Shown piece after piece: positions 50,865 to 60,503 of a DNA stretch of 64,000 nt. The notes beneath the pieces are model-generated. The model saw only the letters and a program-made list of their open reading frames with translations, ran no database searches and was not told the DNA's origin. The number at the start of each line of letters is the position of its first letter. Positions within the stretch are counted from its first letter, which is position 1. This stretch comes from Burkholderia contaminans. Lineage in GTDB: Bacteria; Pseudomonadota; Gammaproteobacteria; Burkholderiales; Burkholderiaceae. Both the position numbers and the translations under genes were made by a program. The DNA is taken from NCBI RefSeq assembly GCF_029633825.1, contig NZ_CP090642.1:1302001-1366000 (forward strand), written 5' to 3'.

Positions 50865-51413
50865 TCACGCCCGCTGCGGCGCCAGCGAATCGATCAGCGC
50901 GCCGTTGAAGGCGGGCAGGTCGTCCGGCTTGCGGCTGGTGATGAACGGGCCGTCACGCACGACCTCCTGGTCGACCCACTTGCCCCCCGCATGACGGATA
51001 TCGTCCTGAAGGCTCGGCCAGCTCGTCATCGTGCGGCCTTCCACGAGACCGGCGGACACGAGCAGCCAGCCGCCGTGGCAGATCGCCGCGATCGGCTTGC
51101 CGGCGCCGACGGCCGCCGTCACGAACTCGCGCGCGGCCGGCACCATCCGGATCGCGTCGCCGTTCACGACGCCGCCGGGCAGCACGACCGCGTCGTAATC
51201 GCCTTCGCGCGCATCGTCGAACGTGCGGTCGACCTTCACGCGCTTGCCCTTGTCGACGTGCCTGAAGCCCTGGATTTCGCCGGGCTTCTGCGAAATCACG
51301 TCGACCTGTGCGCCTTCGGCCGCAAGCGCACGCTGCGGTTCGACGAGTTCGGCTTCCTCGAAACCGTCGACGGCAAGAATCGCCACCTTGCAATGAACCA
51401 GCCTTCCGCTCAT
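50865..51413 (-). CDS. PfpI/DJ-1 superfamily protein
   Basis: A 182-residue class I glutamine-amidotransferase-like protein of the PfpI/YhbO type. The nucleophile elbow is AAICHGGW with Cys112 and His113, and Glu residues near 18-25 (DGFEEAELVEP) complete the site. Members are described as stress-protective glyoxalase/deglycase or peptidase enzymes. It is the most downstream gene of the leftward stress block, 201 bases after the preceding gene. The upstream in-frame extension has no coding character, so the start at 51413 is preferred. Confidence 0.92.
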   Translation of the reverse strand: MSGRLVHCKVAILAVDGFEEAELVEPQRALAAEGAQVDVISQKPGEIQGFRHVDKGKRVKVDRTFDDAREGDYDAVVLPGGVVNGDAIRMVPAAREFVTAAVGAGKPIAAICHGGWLLVSAGLVEGRTMTSWPSLQDDIRHAGGKWVDQEVVRDGPFITSRKPDDLPAFNGALIDSLAPQRA

Positions 51414-51614
51414 GAAGCCCTCCGTCAGTGACGCGGCACACGTCGTGCCGCGCCGGTCTTGCAGCAAGCGGCGTGCCGTTTCCGCCCACGGGGCGCACCC
51501 GCCGTCCGGGAACGATGTCGCGCGCCGGGCACGCGGATTTCCTGCATGCCAGGCCCGACGCCGTCCGGCCGGCGACCGCCGCAGGCGAGCCGTCAGACGG
51601 CCCTGCCCGCACGG

Positions 51615-51989
51615 CTACTGCAGGTGGCTCGCCGCATCCAGCATCGCGTCGGTCACTTCGATCGTGAGCGTCAGGCGCTCGTCCGTGTCGGGCAGACGGT
51701 CGAGCATCGCCTGCACCGTGTCGTGCAAGATCGCATGCACGCGCATCCGCGTGCCGTCGTCGAGCGCCGCATAGCGCTCCATCGTGTCGCTGTCGAGCGC
51801 AAGTTCGACCGCATGCCCCGCGTATGCGGGCGGCGCATCGGGTGCGAGCGCCCAGGTCGAATGGAACTTGATCCTGCCCGTCGCGACGTCGACATGCACC
51901 GTCGTATCGAGATCGTCCACCTCGATCGTGTCGCCGTCGATCTCGTCGATGTCGTCGTTCTCCAGCCTGTTCCGGGAATTGGATTGCAT
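51615..51989 (-). CDS. Small acidic DUF3022-like protein
   Basis: A 124-residue protein with a very acidic N-terminus (NDDIDEIDGDTIEVDDLD). The later part, DTMERYAALDDGTRMRVHAILHDTV, aligns with [23 protein letters not shown] in the 128-residue protein at 59225-59611. The two are paralogues. The family is found mainly in Burkholderia and has no known function. There is no signal peptide. It lies 69 bases downstream of the frameshifted secreted-protein gene. Confidence 0.75.
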   Translation of the reverse strand: MQSNSRNRLENDDIDEIDGDTIEVDDLDTTVHVDVATGRIKFHSTWALAPDAPPAYAGHAVELALDSDTMERYAALDDGTRMRVHAILHDTVQAMLDRLPDTDERLTLTIEVTDAMLDAASHLQ

Positions 51990-52058
51990 GATGTCCTCCT
52001 GTGTCGTGGCGGCGTGCCCGTCCCGCGAAACCTCGCCGCCTTCGTCGGCACGGCGCCG

Positions 52059-52480
52059 TCAATAACCGCTGGAACCCGCGCTGCCCGCCCCGCCGGCGCC
52101 GCCGCCGCCCGTGCCCGTCGACCCGGGCGAGCTGCCGTTGCCGGCGCCGGTGCCATTCCGGGGCCATTGCCGGCGCCGCTGCCGCCCGCACCCGCGCCGT
52201 TAGGGCCGCCGCCCGGCTTCACATGGCCGGCCGATCCGCTGTGCGAGCGGGTGCCTTGTGTCGCACCGTGCTGCTGCATGCGCGCGGGCGGCGGCGGCGC
52301 GGCCGTGTTGCCGTTGGTGCCCGGCGTCGACATGTCCATCGACGGATTCGGCGCGCCGGTGCCCTCGTCCGGGCGCTGCGAGTTCTGCGCCCATGCCGCA
52401 GGCGCGGCCGCGATGATCGCGACAGCCGCGCACGCCAGCACGCGCGGCGCGACATACTTCGATTCGGATGCGGATTTCAT
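52059..52480 (-). pseudogene. Small secreted Gly/Pro-rich protein gene with a one-base frameshift
   Basis: The gene starts MKSASESKYVAPRVLACAAV with a signal peptide ending AAWA and GGGAG upstream. A Gly/Asn/Ala-rich tail then reads AGGSGAGNGPG. Near 52156 the frame is lost: one A seems missing in GGA-ATG where GGA-AAT would continue. Restoring it gives GNGTGAGNGSSPGSTGTGGG and an ending GSAGSSGY with a stop at 52059-52061, about 140 residues in all. Without it the frame runs on into the next gene with Arg-rich non-coding sequence. It is either a true frameshift or a sequencing error in a G-rich run. Confidence 0.7.
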
Positions 52481-52660
52481 GAAGTTTTCTCCCTGATAGA
52501 GACCACGTGACGGAAATTCCTGCCCTTTCCTTTCAGCAAGGCCCATGCCGCCACCGGTACGCGTGCCGGCCGTCGTGTCGACATCCGTGATCGCACACGG
52601 GATTTCCGCGAATCCGCCGATAACCGGGCACCACCGTCCGCAGTTTCCGCGCCGACACAT

Positions 52661-55405
52661 TCACGTTTCAGCGCCCAGCCGGGCGCGCATCGACGCGGTG
52701 ATGCGCTGCCGTGCGTGCGCATAGCCCTCCCACGGATCACGCTTCAACGCATCGAGGCGTTCGCGCAACGTGTCGATCGTCCATTGCGCACCGCCCGTCG
52801 TGTCGGGCACCTCGTCCCAGTCGAGCGGCACCGATACGCCCATGCCGGGCCGCGCGCGCACCGAATACGCGGCGATCGTGCTCGCGCCGCGGCCGTTGCG
52901 CAGGTAGTCGACGAAGATCTTGCCGCGCCGATGGCGCGGCCCCATCGTCGCCGTGAAACGGTCGGGCAGCGCACCCGCGACGTGCTGCGCCACCGCACGC
53001 GAGAAATTCTTCACGTCGTCCCAGCCCGCATGCCGCGTGAGCGGCACGACGACGTGCAGCCCCTTGCCGCCGCTCGTCTTGCAGAACGAGACGAGCCCCA
53101 GCTCGTCGAGCAGCCCGCGCACGAGCTGCGCGGCGTCGATCATCGCGCGCCACGGCAGCGCCGGATCGGGATCGAGGTCGAATACGATGCGGTCAGGCCG
53201 CTCGATGTTCGACGCGTGCGCGTTCCACGTGTGCAGCTCGATCGTGCCCATCTGCGCGGCGCCGAGCAGCGCATCGACGCTGTCGATCGACAGCAGCGGC
53301 CCGTGGCCGGGATCGAGCCCTTCGTGCTGCGTGACGAACGGGATCTCGCGGCGCTCGGCATGCTTCTGGAAGAACAGTTCGCCGGCGATGTCGCCCGGTG
53401 CGCGCACGAGCGACACGGGCCGGCCCTTCAGGTCCGGCAGCAGCCACGGCGCGACCCATTGCCAGTAGTGCGCGAGGTCGATCTTGCGCGTGCCGCTTTG
53501 CGGATCGAGCACCCGATCGGGATGCGTGATGCGCACGCGGCCGACACGATCGGCGGCCGCACCCTGCGTGTCGCCGGAAGACGCGGACGATCGCGCGCCG
53601 CGCGTGCGACCGTGCGCCGTATCGGTATGCGGGGCACGCGGGGATGCGTCGTGCGCCGCGCGGGATTCGTTCATCGTCACCTCCGTTTCGGTTGGCCGTG
53701 GCACTTCGCGGACGATCTGCCGCGCCGGCTTGTCTTCGCGCAGCGCGATGAACGCCGCCTGCCGCACGATGCCGTCGCTCGTCCATTCCGCGAATTCGCA
53801 TTCGGCGACGAGCGTCGGCTCGACCCAGTGGACACGCGTGCGGGACCGTTCGCGCGGCGGAGGATCGAACGGCGTCGTGCTGCGTTCGTGCTGGCGCAGC
53901 GTCGCCGCGAGCCGGTCGAGCAGACGCGTATCGAACCCGGTGCCGACCCGGCCGACATAGCGCAACGGCGGGGCGGCATGAGACCGCCTCGGCCGCTTGC
54001 CGCCCGCGGCCGGTTCGTACACGCCGAGCAGCAGCGCGCCGAAGCCGTGCCGGCTGCCCGACGGCTCGGTATAGCCGCCGATCACGAACTCCTGGCGCCG
54101 CCGGCATTTAAGCTTGATCCACGCGGACGAGCGGCCGCCGCGATAGCGTGACTCCGCGCGCTTGCCGATCAACCCTTCGAGCCCGGTATCGCACGCGCTC
54201 GCGATCAGCGACGCGACGTCGTCGCCGAGATCGGGCGAGTATCGCAGCCGCGCGGGATCGCTGCCGGCGAGCAACGGTTCGAGTAGCGCGCGCCGCGCGG
54301 TGAGCGGCGCATCGCGCAGGTCGTATCCGTCGAGAAACGGCAGGTCGAACACGAACAGCGTCACCGCGTCCGAACGGCCCGCGCCGAGCGCGTTCTGCAG
54401 CGCCTGGAAATCGGGCAGCCCATGCTCGCCCAGGACGACGGCCTCGCCGTCGAGCCACGCGTTGTCGACGTCGAGGGCCGCAAGCGCGTCGCGCTGCACG
54501 CGCAGTTTCGGCGTCCAGTCGCGACCTTCGCGCGTCATCAGCGTGACATGCCGCCGCGCACCGCGACCTGCAATCCGCGCAAGAATCCGGTAACCGTCGA
54601 ATTTCACTTCGTAGCGCCAGTCGTCGTGGGCAGGCGGTGCATCGACGAGCGTCGCGAGTTGCGGCGTCACGCGATCGGGCAATGCAGCGCGCACCGCGCC
54701 TTCCACCTGCGACGGATCGATCGCCGTCGTGCGCGCCCCGCCGTCATGCGGCGGGTGGGCAGGCGCCGTGTGCGACGCCCGTGTCCGGCCGTCATGCACG
54801 CTGCCCGGCTGCTGCGCGACGACATCGAAGCTGGCCGCATCGCGCGCGTCGTCGTCGCGCTCCTTGATCAGCAGCCATTGCTCCTGGCGCCCCTGCTGCC
54901 GCCCGCTGCGCACCAGCGCCCAGCCGCCGTGCAGCTTCGTGCCGTCGAGCCGGAACGTCAGCTTGCCCGCGCGGTAGCCGTCGCGCGCCCGGGCAATGCC
55001 GCCGTCGGGCGTCCACGTGCCCTCGTCCCACACGGCGACGGAGCCCGCGCCGTAATGGCCGGCCGGGATCTCGCCTTCGAACGACGCATATTCGAGCGGA
55101 TGATCCTCGACGTGCACGGCCAGCCGTTTCACCGACGGGTCGACGCTTGGCCCTTTCGGCACCGCCCATGACTTCAGCGTGCCGTCGAGTTCGAGACGGA
55201 AATCGTAGTGCAGCCGCCGCGCGTGATGCTCCTGGATCACGAAGCGCAGCGGCCTGGCCGTGCGCGTGGAGGATCGCGCCTGATGCGCGTCGTGCGCGCT
55301 CGCATCGGCATCCTTACGCGCGCGCCGCCGTCCGTGCGCCCCCGCGGGTTCCGGCGTCGCATCGAAGCGGCGCTTGCGGCGATAGGGTTCGAGCTTGCCG
55401 GCCAT
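52661..55405 (-). CDS. ligD: Multifunctional DNA ligase D for non-homologous end joining
   Basis: A 914-residue enzyme with the domain order phosphoesterase-ligase-polymerase, as in Pseudomonas LigD. Residues 50-200: 3'-phosphoesterase with EHHARRLHYDFRLELDG (His, His, Asp, Arg site) and PAGHYGAG. Residues 250-560: ATP-dependent ligase with adenylated Lys268 in YEVKFDGYR. Residues 635-914: primase-polymerase with catalytic Asp residues in VFDLDPDP and KTSGGKGLHV. Linkers are long, Ala/Arg/His-rich and poorly conserved, which explains the extra length over the roughly 840-residue relatives. It starts 24 bases after the ku stop. Confidence 0.97.
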   Translation of the reverse strand: MAGKLEPYRRKRRFDATPEPAGAHGRRRARKDADASAHDAHQARSSTRTARPLRFVIQEHHARRLHYDFRLELDGTLKSWAVPKGPSVDPSVKRLAVHVEDHPLEYASFEGEIPAGHYGAGSVAVWDEGTWTPDGGIARARDGYRAGKLTFRLDGTKLHGGWALVRSGRQQGRQEQWLLIKERDDDARDAASFDVVAQQPGSVHDGRTRASHTAPAHPPHDGGARTTAIDPSQVEGAVRAALPDRVTPQLATLVDAPPAHDDWRYEVKFDGYRILARIAGRGARRHVTLMTREGRDWTPKLRVQRDALAALDVDNAWLDGEAVVLGEHGLPDFQALQNALGAGRSDAVTLFVFDLPFLDGYDLRDAPLTARRALLEPLLAGSDPARLRYSPDLGDDVASLIASACDTGLEGLIGKRAESRYRGGRSSAWIKLKCRRRQEFVIGGYTEPSGSRHGFGALLLGVYEPAAGGKRPRRSHAAPPLRYVGRVGTGFDTRLLDRLAATLRQHERSTTPFDPPPRERSRTRVHWVEPTLVAECEFAEWTSDGIVRQAAFIALREDKPARQIVREVPRPTETEVTMNESRAAHDASPRAPHTDTAHGRTRGARSSASSGDTQGAAADRVGRVRITHPDRVLDPQSGTRKIDLAHYWQWVAPWLLPDLKGRPVSLVRAPGDIAGELFFQKHAERREIPFVTQHEGLDPGHGPLLSIDSVDALLGAAQMGTIELHTWNAHASNIERPDRIVFDLDPDPALPWRAMIDAAQLVRGLLDELGLVSFCKTSGGKGLHVVVPLTRHAGWDDVKNFSRAVAQHVAGALPDRFTATMGPRHRRGKIFVDYLRNGRGASTIAAYSVRARPGMGVSVPLDWDEVPDTTGGAQWTIDTLRERLDALKRDPWEGYAHARQRITASMRARLGAET

Positions 55406-55429
55406 CGCGTCACCCTCCTTCCCGTGCCG

Positions 55430-56437
55430 TCACGCGGCGTGCTTGCGGCGCACGGCGGCCTTCTTCGCCGCGTGCGTGCCGGTCGCGCCGTGCTTCGCGG
55501 CCGCGCGCTTCGCCGGGGCATTCGCCGGCGTCTTCGCCGTGCGTTTCGCAGATGTCTTCGCCGCAGGCTTGCGCCGCGCGGCCGTCGCATGCGAAGGCGC
55601 GCGGGCATCCTCGTCGTCGTCCGTGCGTGCGGCACGTGCACCGCCGCCGCCCTTCAGGCTGCGCTTGAGCAGCTCGGTGAGATCGACCACGTTGGTCGCC
55701 GTGCGCGCCGTCTGCGCGGGCCGGTCCTCGATTTCCTCGACGCGGCCCGCGCGCACCTTGCGCTCGACCAGCTCGAGGATGTCGTCGCGGAACGTGTCGT
55801 GATACTCGTCGGGTGTCCACGAGCCCGACATGTCGTCGATCAGCTTCTTCGCCATCGCGAGCTCGCGCGCACTGACGCCCGCGCGCTTCGCGTCGACGGC
55901 CGGCACCGACAGTTCGTCGAGCGGCCGCAGTTCCTCCTGCCAGCGCAGCGTATCGAGCGCGAGCAGCGGCCCGACCGGAATCAGCGCGCCGAGATGCTGG
56001 CGGTCGCGCATCACGACGTGCGCGATGCCGATCTTGCCGCTGTCCTTCAGCGCGTCGCGCAGCAGCGTATAGACCTTCTCGCCCTTGCGGTCCGGCACGA
56101 GGTAGTACGGCGTGTCGAGATACAGGAACGACACGGCGTCCTCGTCGACGAACGTGACGATGTCGACGGTCTGCGTCGACTCGGGGTTCGCCGCGCGGAT
56201 CTCGTCGTCGGTCAGCACGACATAGCGCTCCTTCTCGTACTCGTAGCCGCGCACGATGTCCTCGCGCGTGACTTCCTTGCCGGTGCGCTTGTTGATCTGC
56301 CGATAGCCGACCGGGTCCATCGAGCGCTTGTCGAGCAGCCGGAACGACGGCTTCACGGTGCGCGTGGCCGGGAACAGCTGCACGGGCACGTGAACGAGCC
56401 CGAAGCTGATCGCGCCCTTCCAGATCATGCGTGTCAT
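55430..56437 (-). CDS. ku: Ku end-binding protein
   Basis: A 335-residue bacterial Ku homodimer subunit that binds double-strand breaks and recruits LigD. It begins MTRMIWKGAISFGLVHVPVQL, the standard Ku start. The ring/bridge core runs to about residue 260 with VGYRQINKRTGKEV, IGIAHVVMRDRQHLGAL and ELAMAKKLIDDMSGSWTPDEYHD. The C-terminal 70 residues are a Lys/Ala/Pro-rich, histone-H1-like tail typical of extended Ku proteins that modulate DNA threading. It is directly upstream of ligD and 36 bases after the DUF421 gene. Confidence 0.97.
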   Translation of the reverse strand: MTRMIWKGAISFGLVHVPVQLFPATRTVKPSFRLLDKRSMDPVGYRQINKRTGKEVTREDIVRGYEYEKERYVVLTDDEIRAANPESTQTVDIVTFVDEDAVSFLYLDTPYYLVPDRKGEKVYTLLRDALKDSGKIGIAHVVMRDRQHLGALIPVGPLLALDTLRWQEELRPLDELSVPAVDAKRAGVSARELAMAKKLIDDMSGSWTPDEYHDTFRDDILELVERKVRAGRVEEIEDRPAQTARTATNVVDLTELLKRSLKGGGGARAARTDDDEDARAPSHATAARRKPAAKTSAKRTAKTPANAPAKRAAAKHGATGTHAAKKAAVRRKHAA

Positions 56438-56473
56438 CGATGTTCTCCTTGCGGCATCCGCCGCACGCGGCCG

Positions 56474-56977
56474 TCACGGCTTTCGGCAACGGCTGCGCCG
56501 CACGATGCTGACGTGGCCGTTACGCTCCAGGATCGCCGCGTCGACGTCCGACAGGTCGTCCGCGCCGAGCGCCTGACGCACGCTTTCACGGATGTCCGTC
56601 GGCGTGATCAGGGCCGCGCGCATCTGCGCGTCGTCGAAGCGGCCATTGCGGTACACCTCGCGCTCCGCGCCGACCAGCAGCCGCTCGAGGCGGCGCGAGC
56701 GCACGCAGGCCCAGCCGATCACGCGATGCAGCAGCGCGATCGCGAGCGACGCGGCCACCGTCGCGACGAACGGCGACGCACCGACCACCGCGCGGCTCAG
56801 GATCGCGCCGAGCAGGATGCCGACCACGTGGTCGAACGGCGAACGCTGGCCGAACGCGCGCCGCCCGGCGATGCGGATCAGCACCAGCGCGACCACGAAC
56901 ACGACGATCGCCCGCAGCACCATCTGCCCGGGGCCGAGCATCCGGCCCTGTCCGAACAGCGCGACGACGACGTCCAT
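56474..56977 (-). CDS. DUF421 (YetF-type) membrane protein
   Basis: A 167-residue protein with two to three N-terminal helices (MVLRAIVVFVVALVLIRIAGRRAFGQ, VGILLGAILSRAVVG, VATVAASLAIALLHR). A cytoplasmic domain follows with the family landmarks RSRRLERLLVG, LITPTDIRESVRQAL and DDLSDVDAAILERNGHVSIV. YetF-type proteins are of unknown function and often accompany stress genes. It lies between katE (12 bases) and ku (36 bases) and is probably co-transcribed with both. Confidence 0.9.
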   Translation of the reverse strand: MDVVVALFGQGRMLGPGQMVLRAIVVFVVALVLIRIAGRRAFGQRSPFDHVVGILLGAILSRAVVGASPFVATVAASLAIALLHRVIGWACVRSRRLERLLVGAEREVYRNGRFDDAQMRAALITPTDIRESVRQALGADDLSDVDAAILERNGHVSIVRRSRCRKP

Positions 56978-56989
56978 GATCGCGCGGCG

Positions 56990-59095
56990 CTAGGCCGGCA
57001 ACTCGGCGGCCTGCTGCTCGCGTGCCCAGACGCGATGACGGCCGAGGTGGTCGGACAGGTCGTTCAGGACTGCGTCGAGATCGACGGCCTCCCCGACGCA
57101 CACGCCTTCGGCCGGATCCGGCAGGTGCGCGGCGCTCAGCAATTGCCGCCCCGCCCCGACGGCCGCGATCGGCTTCAGGTGCTTGAACGCTTCGCGCACG
57201 AAATGCCGCGCGTCGGCGCTGTGCGCAAGGTCGCGGCCGTCGCCGTCGCCGCCGCACACGAACACCGCGTCGAACATCACCGACGGCATGCCGGCCAGCG
57301 TCGCCTGCGGCACGATGCTGCCGATCGGCGCCAGCGTCGGCGCGACGATCGTCGGCACCGCGTGCGCGGCCTGCAGCGCATCGCGCACTTGCTGGACGAG
57401 CGTCTCGCTCGTCCCGGCGGTCGCGATCAGCGCGATCTTGCGCGACCGGATGCCGGGCTTCGAGCGGCCGATCAGGCTCAGCGCGGGCGAACGCTGCGCG
57501 ACCGCCGGCGTCGCGCCTCCGTGTGGTGCCGGCAGCCCGAGCCGTTCGGCCACCTGCGCGGCCAGCCCCGCGTCGAAGCGGGCGATCATGTCGTTGACCA
57601 CCCGCTCGCGAATGTGCGGCTGCGTCACCTTGCCGAGCTCGAAGCAGTATGCGTCGCGGATATGCCGCTGCTCGATGTCGGTCATGCTCTGGTAGAACAG
57701 CGCGGGCTGCGAGAAATGATCGGCGAACGATTCGCTGCGCACGCGCACCTTGTCGCCTTCGAGCGGCTCGTGCACGGTCTCGAAGCCGCCGCCGGCCGGC
57801 GCGGGCGGCGTCTCGCGCGGCCAGCCGCCACTCGTCGAATTCGGTTCGTACGACGCTTGCCCGACGTTGATCGTCTGCCGGTGCATCGCGTCGCGCTGGT
57901 TGTTCGCGAACGGGCACACCGGCCGGTTGATCGGGATCTCGTGGAAGTTCGGGCCGCCGAGCCGGCTCAATTGCGTGTCGGTGTACGAGAACAGGCGCCC
58001 CTGCAGCAGCGGATCGTTCGTGAAGTCGATGCCGGGCACCACGTGCCCCGGATGAAACGCGACCTGCTCGGTTTCCGCGAAGAAGTTGTCGGGATTGCGG
58101 TTCAACGTCATCCGGCCGATGGGACGCACCGGCACGAGTTCTTCCGGCACCAGCTTGGTCGCGTCGAGCAGGTCGAAGTCGAACTTGTCGGCATCGGCCG
58201 GATCGATCATCTGCACGCCGAGTTCGAACTCCGGATAGTCGCCGCGCTCGATCGCCATCCACAGGTCGCGCCGGTTGAAATCCGGGTCATGGCCGGCAAT
58301 CCGCTGCGCCTCGTCCCACAGCAGCGAATACGCGCCGCTCACGGGCCGCCAGTGGAACTTCACGAAACGCACGGCGCCGGCGGCGTTCACGAAGCGGAAC
58401 GTGTGCACGCCGAAGCCGTCCATCGCGCGGTAGCTCGCGGGCAGCGCGCGGTCGGACATCAGCCACAGCACCGTGTGGGTGGTTTCCGGCACCAGCGACA
58501 CGAAATCCCAGAACGTGTCGTGCGCGGACGCGCCGGTCGGCATCTCGTTCGGCGCCTCGGGCTTCACTGCGTGCACGAAATCGGGAAACTTGATCGCATC
58601 CTGGATGAAGAACACCGGCATGTTGTTGCCGACGAGGTCGTAGTTGCCCTCTTCGGTATAGAACTTCACCGCGAAGCCCCGCACGTCGCGCACGGTGTCG
58701 GACGAGCCGCGCGGCCCCTGGACCGTCGAGAAGCGCACGTACACCGGTGTTTCCGCGGCCGGATCCTGCAGGAACGCGGCCTTCGTGTAGTCGGCCATCG
58801 GCTCGTACACGCGGAACACGCCGTGCGCGGCCGAGCCGCGCGCGTGCACCACGCGCTCCGGAATGCGCTCGTGATCGAAATGCGTGATCTTCTCGCGCAT
58901 GATGAAGTCTTCGAGCAGCGACGGGCCGCGCGTGCCGCCACGCAACGTGTTCTGGTTGTCGGCGATCCGCACGCCCTGGTTGGTGCGCAGTGCCTCGTGG
59001 TCGGGCCGCGAACGGTGCTCGTCGAGCTGGCGCGATTTCGCGCTGTCCTGCGGCTGGACGGGCGGCGTCGTTCCGGATGAGGGGGAATGGGTCAT
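56990..59095 (-). CDS. katE: Large-subunit catalase HPII
   Basis: A 701-residue clade 2 catalase that breaks down hydrogen peroxide. The active-site His lies in [20 protein letters not shown], the distal Asn in [11 protein letters not shown] and the haem-ligating Tyr in [22 protein letters not shown]. After about residue 540 comes the flavodoxin/DJ-1-like C-terminal domain of large catalases ([22 protein letters not shown]...[10 protein letters not shown]). Size and layout fit E. coli KatE. It begins the katE-DUF421-ku-ligD series. In many bacteria such genes are stationary-phase controlled; no specific promoter was identified here. Confidence 0.97.
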   Translation of the reverse strand: MTHSPSSGTTPPVQPQDSAKSRQLDEHRSRPDHEALRTNQGVRIADNQNTLRGGTRGPSLLEDFIMREKITHFDHERIPERVVHARGSAAHGVFRVYEPMADYTKAAFLQDPAAETPVYVRFSTVQGPRGSSDTVRDVRGFAVKFYTEEGNYDLVGNNMPVFFIQDAIKFPDFVHAVKPEAPNEMPTGASAHDTFWDFVSLVPETTHTVLWLMSDRALPASYRAMDGFGVHTFRFVNAAGAVRFVKFHWRPVSGAYSLLWDEAQRIAGHDPDFNRRDLWMAIERGDYPEFELGVQMIDPADADKFDFDLLDATKLVPEELVPVRPIGRMTLNRNPDNFFAETEQVAFHPGHVVPGIDFTNDPLLQGRLFSYTDTQLSRLGGPNFHEIPINRPVCPFANNQRDAMHRQTINVGQASYEPNSTSGGWPRETPPAPAGGGFETVHEPLEGDKVRVRSESFADHFSQPALFYQSMTDIEQRHIRDAYCFELGKVTQPHIRERVVNDMIARFDAGLAAQVAERLGLPAPHGGATPAVAQRSPALSLIGRSKPGIRSRKIALIATAGTSETLVQQVRDALQAAHAVPTIVAPTLAPIGSIVPQATLAGMPSVMFDAVFVCGGDGDGRDLAHSADARHFVREAFKHLKPIAAVGAGRQLLSAAHLPDPAEGVCVGEAVDLDAVLNDLSDHLGRHRVWAREQQAAELPA

Positions 59096-59224
59096 CGATC
59101 AGGTCCTCGTGGCATTCGAAGGGGTATCCGCCATGCGCGCGCCGCGTTGCCGCGACCCGCACGGGCGGACAGCAGGAAAACCGGCGCGGCCGGGCGCGAC
59201 CGCACCCGCCGGCCGGCGGTGGCG

Positions 59225-59611
59225 TCAGGGCGCGCGCAACGCTGCGTCGAGTTCGGCGCGCGTCACGTCGAGCGCCACGTTGCACTCGATCGCCGCATCC
59301 TCGACGCGCGGCTTGCGCGCATCCACCGCGCGCCGCGCGCTATCGCACAAACGGGTGCGCACGCGCAGCCGGCCGGCTGCGTCGAGCGATGCGTAGCGCG
59401 TGATCACGTCCGGATCGAACCGCAGGTCGACCGCGCAACGCCAGTCGCGCGCGCTTGCGTCGGCCGGCACACGCACCCACGACACCTGGATCGTCAGCTG
59501 CCCGGACGCGTCGTCCGCGTGCACGACAACGGTCGATTCGGACGGGAAACCGTTCGCAAGCGCGTGCTCGAGTTCCGCGATGCGCTGCGACCGGTCGGGC
59601 GTGACGCTCAT
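59225..59611 (-). CDS. DUF3022-type small protein
   Basis: A 128-residue soluble protein of a Burkholderia-centred family of unknown function. It begins [33 protein letters not shown] and contains [22 protein letters not shown], shared with its paralogue at 51615-51989. Its ATG overlaps the stop of the upstream DUF1328 gene by four bases (ATGA), so translation is coupled. It ends 129 bases before katE. Confidence 0.82.
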   Translation of the reverse strand: MSVTPDRSQRIAELEHALANGFPSESTVVVHADDASGQLTIQVSWVRVPADASARDWRCAVDLRFDPDVITRYASLDAAGRLRVRTRLCDSARRAVDARKPRVEDAAIECNVALDVTRAELDAALRAP

Positions 59612-59769
59612 CGTCGGACGACGCCCAGCAGCAGCGTGACCAGGAAGATCACCACGAAGATGTAGAACAGGATCTTCGCGATCTCCGCCGCGCCGGCTGC
59701 GATGCCGCCGAACCCGAACACGGCCGCGATGATCGCGATGATGAAGAAGATGATGGCGTATCGAAGCAT
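59608..59769 (-). CDS. DUF1328 small membrane protein
   Basis: A 53-residue protein, almost entirely two hydrophobic helices: [20 protein letters not shown] then [20 protein letters not shown] and a short basic end. This is the YtjA/DUF1328 pattern. The ATG has AGGAGGG-like sequence (GGAGGGTTCC) upstream. Family members are abundant stress-associated inner-membrane peptides without known activity. It overlaps the next gene by four bases. Confidence 0.9.
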   Translation of the reverse strand: MLRYAIIFFIIAIIAAVFGFGGIAAGAAEIAKILFYIFVVIFLVTLLLGVVRR

Positions 59770-59815
59770 GGAACCCTCCTGGATGACAGCGGTCGCCGGC
59801 GCGCGTCGGCGTCGA

Positions 59816-60004
59816 TCAGGCGTCGTGCTTGTGTTTCGGTTTGCCGTGGGCCGGCGTGGAGGCCATTTTCTCGAGCTCCTTCTCGCTCATCGATTTGGCC
59901 ATCGACTTCGAAGGCGGTTTGAGGTCCTTCATTTTCGTCTCGCCGCGCTTGGCCGACAGGGCGGCCCCGGCGGCGCGTTGCTGGGCCTGAGATTTTGCTG
60001 GCAT
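59816..60004 (-). CDS. DUF3008-type small basic protein
   Basis: A 62-residue hydrophilic protein: [20 protein letters not shown], then a short linker, then [20 protein letters not shown] and a His/Lys tail. This matches the DUF3008 pattern, with the [12 protein letters not shown] core. It has GAGGAGGAG upstream. Small, charged and disordered, it resembles stress-induced proteins; no biochemical role is known. It is 46 bases upstream of the DUF1328 gene. Confidence 0.88.
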   Translation of the reverse strand: MPAKSQAQQRAAGAALSAKRGETKMKDLKPPSKSMAKSMSEKELEKMASTPAHGKPKHKHDA

Positions 60005-60503
60005 GGTCGTGCTCCTCCTCTCGTGAATGCGCGCATCGCGGCAAGCGATGGTGCGCACGCGGTTGAACGCGGTGAACGCGGTTGAATCGCCCGGCCGCCT
60101 GGCCGCGTCGCCGCACCGCGGGCCGGCCGGCGGCATCGTCATCGCCCGGCGATCCTTCGTCACGGTGCAACGCGCAAGAACGATGCCTCGGCCGCGAGGC
60201 GCCCGGCGAATCCGGCCTCGAAAGCCGTCAGGCGATTCGATTCACGGTTGACCGTCTGCATCCCTCATGCATTGAGCGTGCCAGGTCGTCGAAGCGCGTC
60301 GGCTGTGGGTGCGCCCCACGTGTCGCAGCAGGTGGGAACCGCTTATTTACAAGCCGGCGGAAAGTTTTGGACACGCATTTCCGTAAGCCGGAAAGCATGT
60401 CGGATCGTGACCAGTCATCGCTTCGCATCGATGCGATCGGACGGCGCGCCGCACGGCGCACGCGATCCCGCGCGCATGCCGTGGGTGATGTTGCGGTGCC
60501 GGG
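60005..60503. other. Intergenic region upstream of the DUF3008 gene
   Basis: No protein-coding gene is supported. The stretch has a direct repeat of AAGCCGG followed by GGAAAG or AAAG at 60351 and 60385, 34 bases apart, next to a short AT-rich run (CTTATTTAC). These may mark the promoter of the leftward small-protein/katE set, but no consensus sigma site was identified. Confidence 0.4.

Noticed and set aside
51671..52660. 329-codon minus-strand frame spanning the small secreted protein and the next gene
   Set aside because: After the frameshift point it becomes Arg/Thr-rich and overlaps the DUF3022-like gene in another frame; better explained as a frameshifted shorter gene.
55208..59080. Plus-strand open frame of about 1290 codons opposite ligD, ku, DUF421 and katE
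   Set aside because: Antisense shadow of well-identified genes; Arg/His/Val-biased with no known domain.
60340..60400. GGAAC-type ECF sigma promoter upstream of the DUF3008 gene
   Set aside because: No matching -10 element at a proper distance on the required strand.
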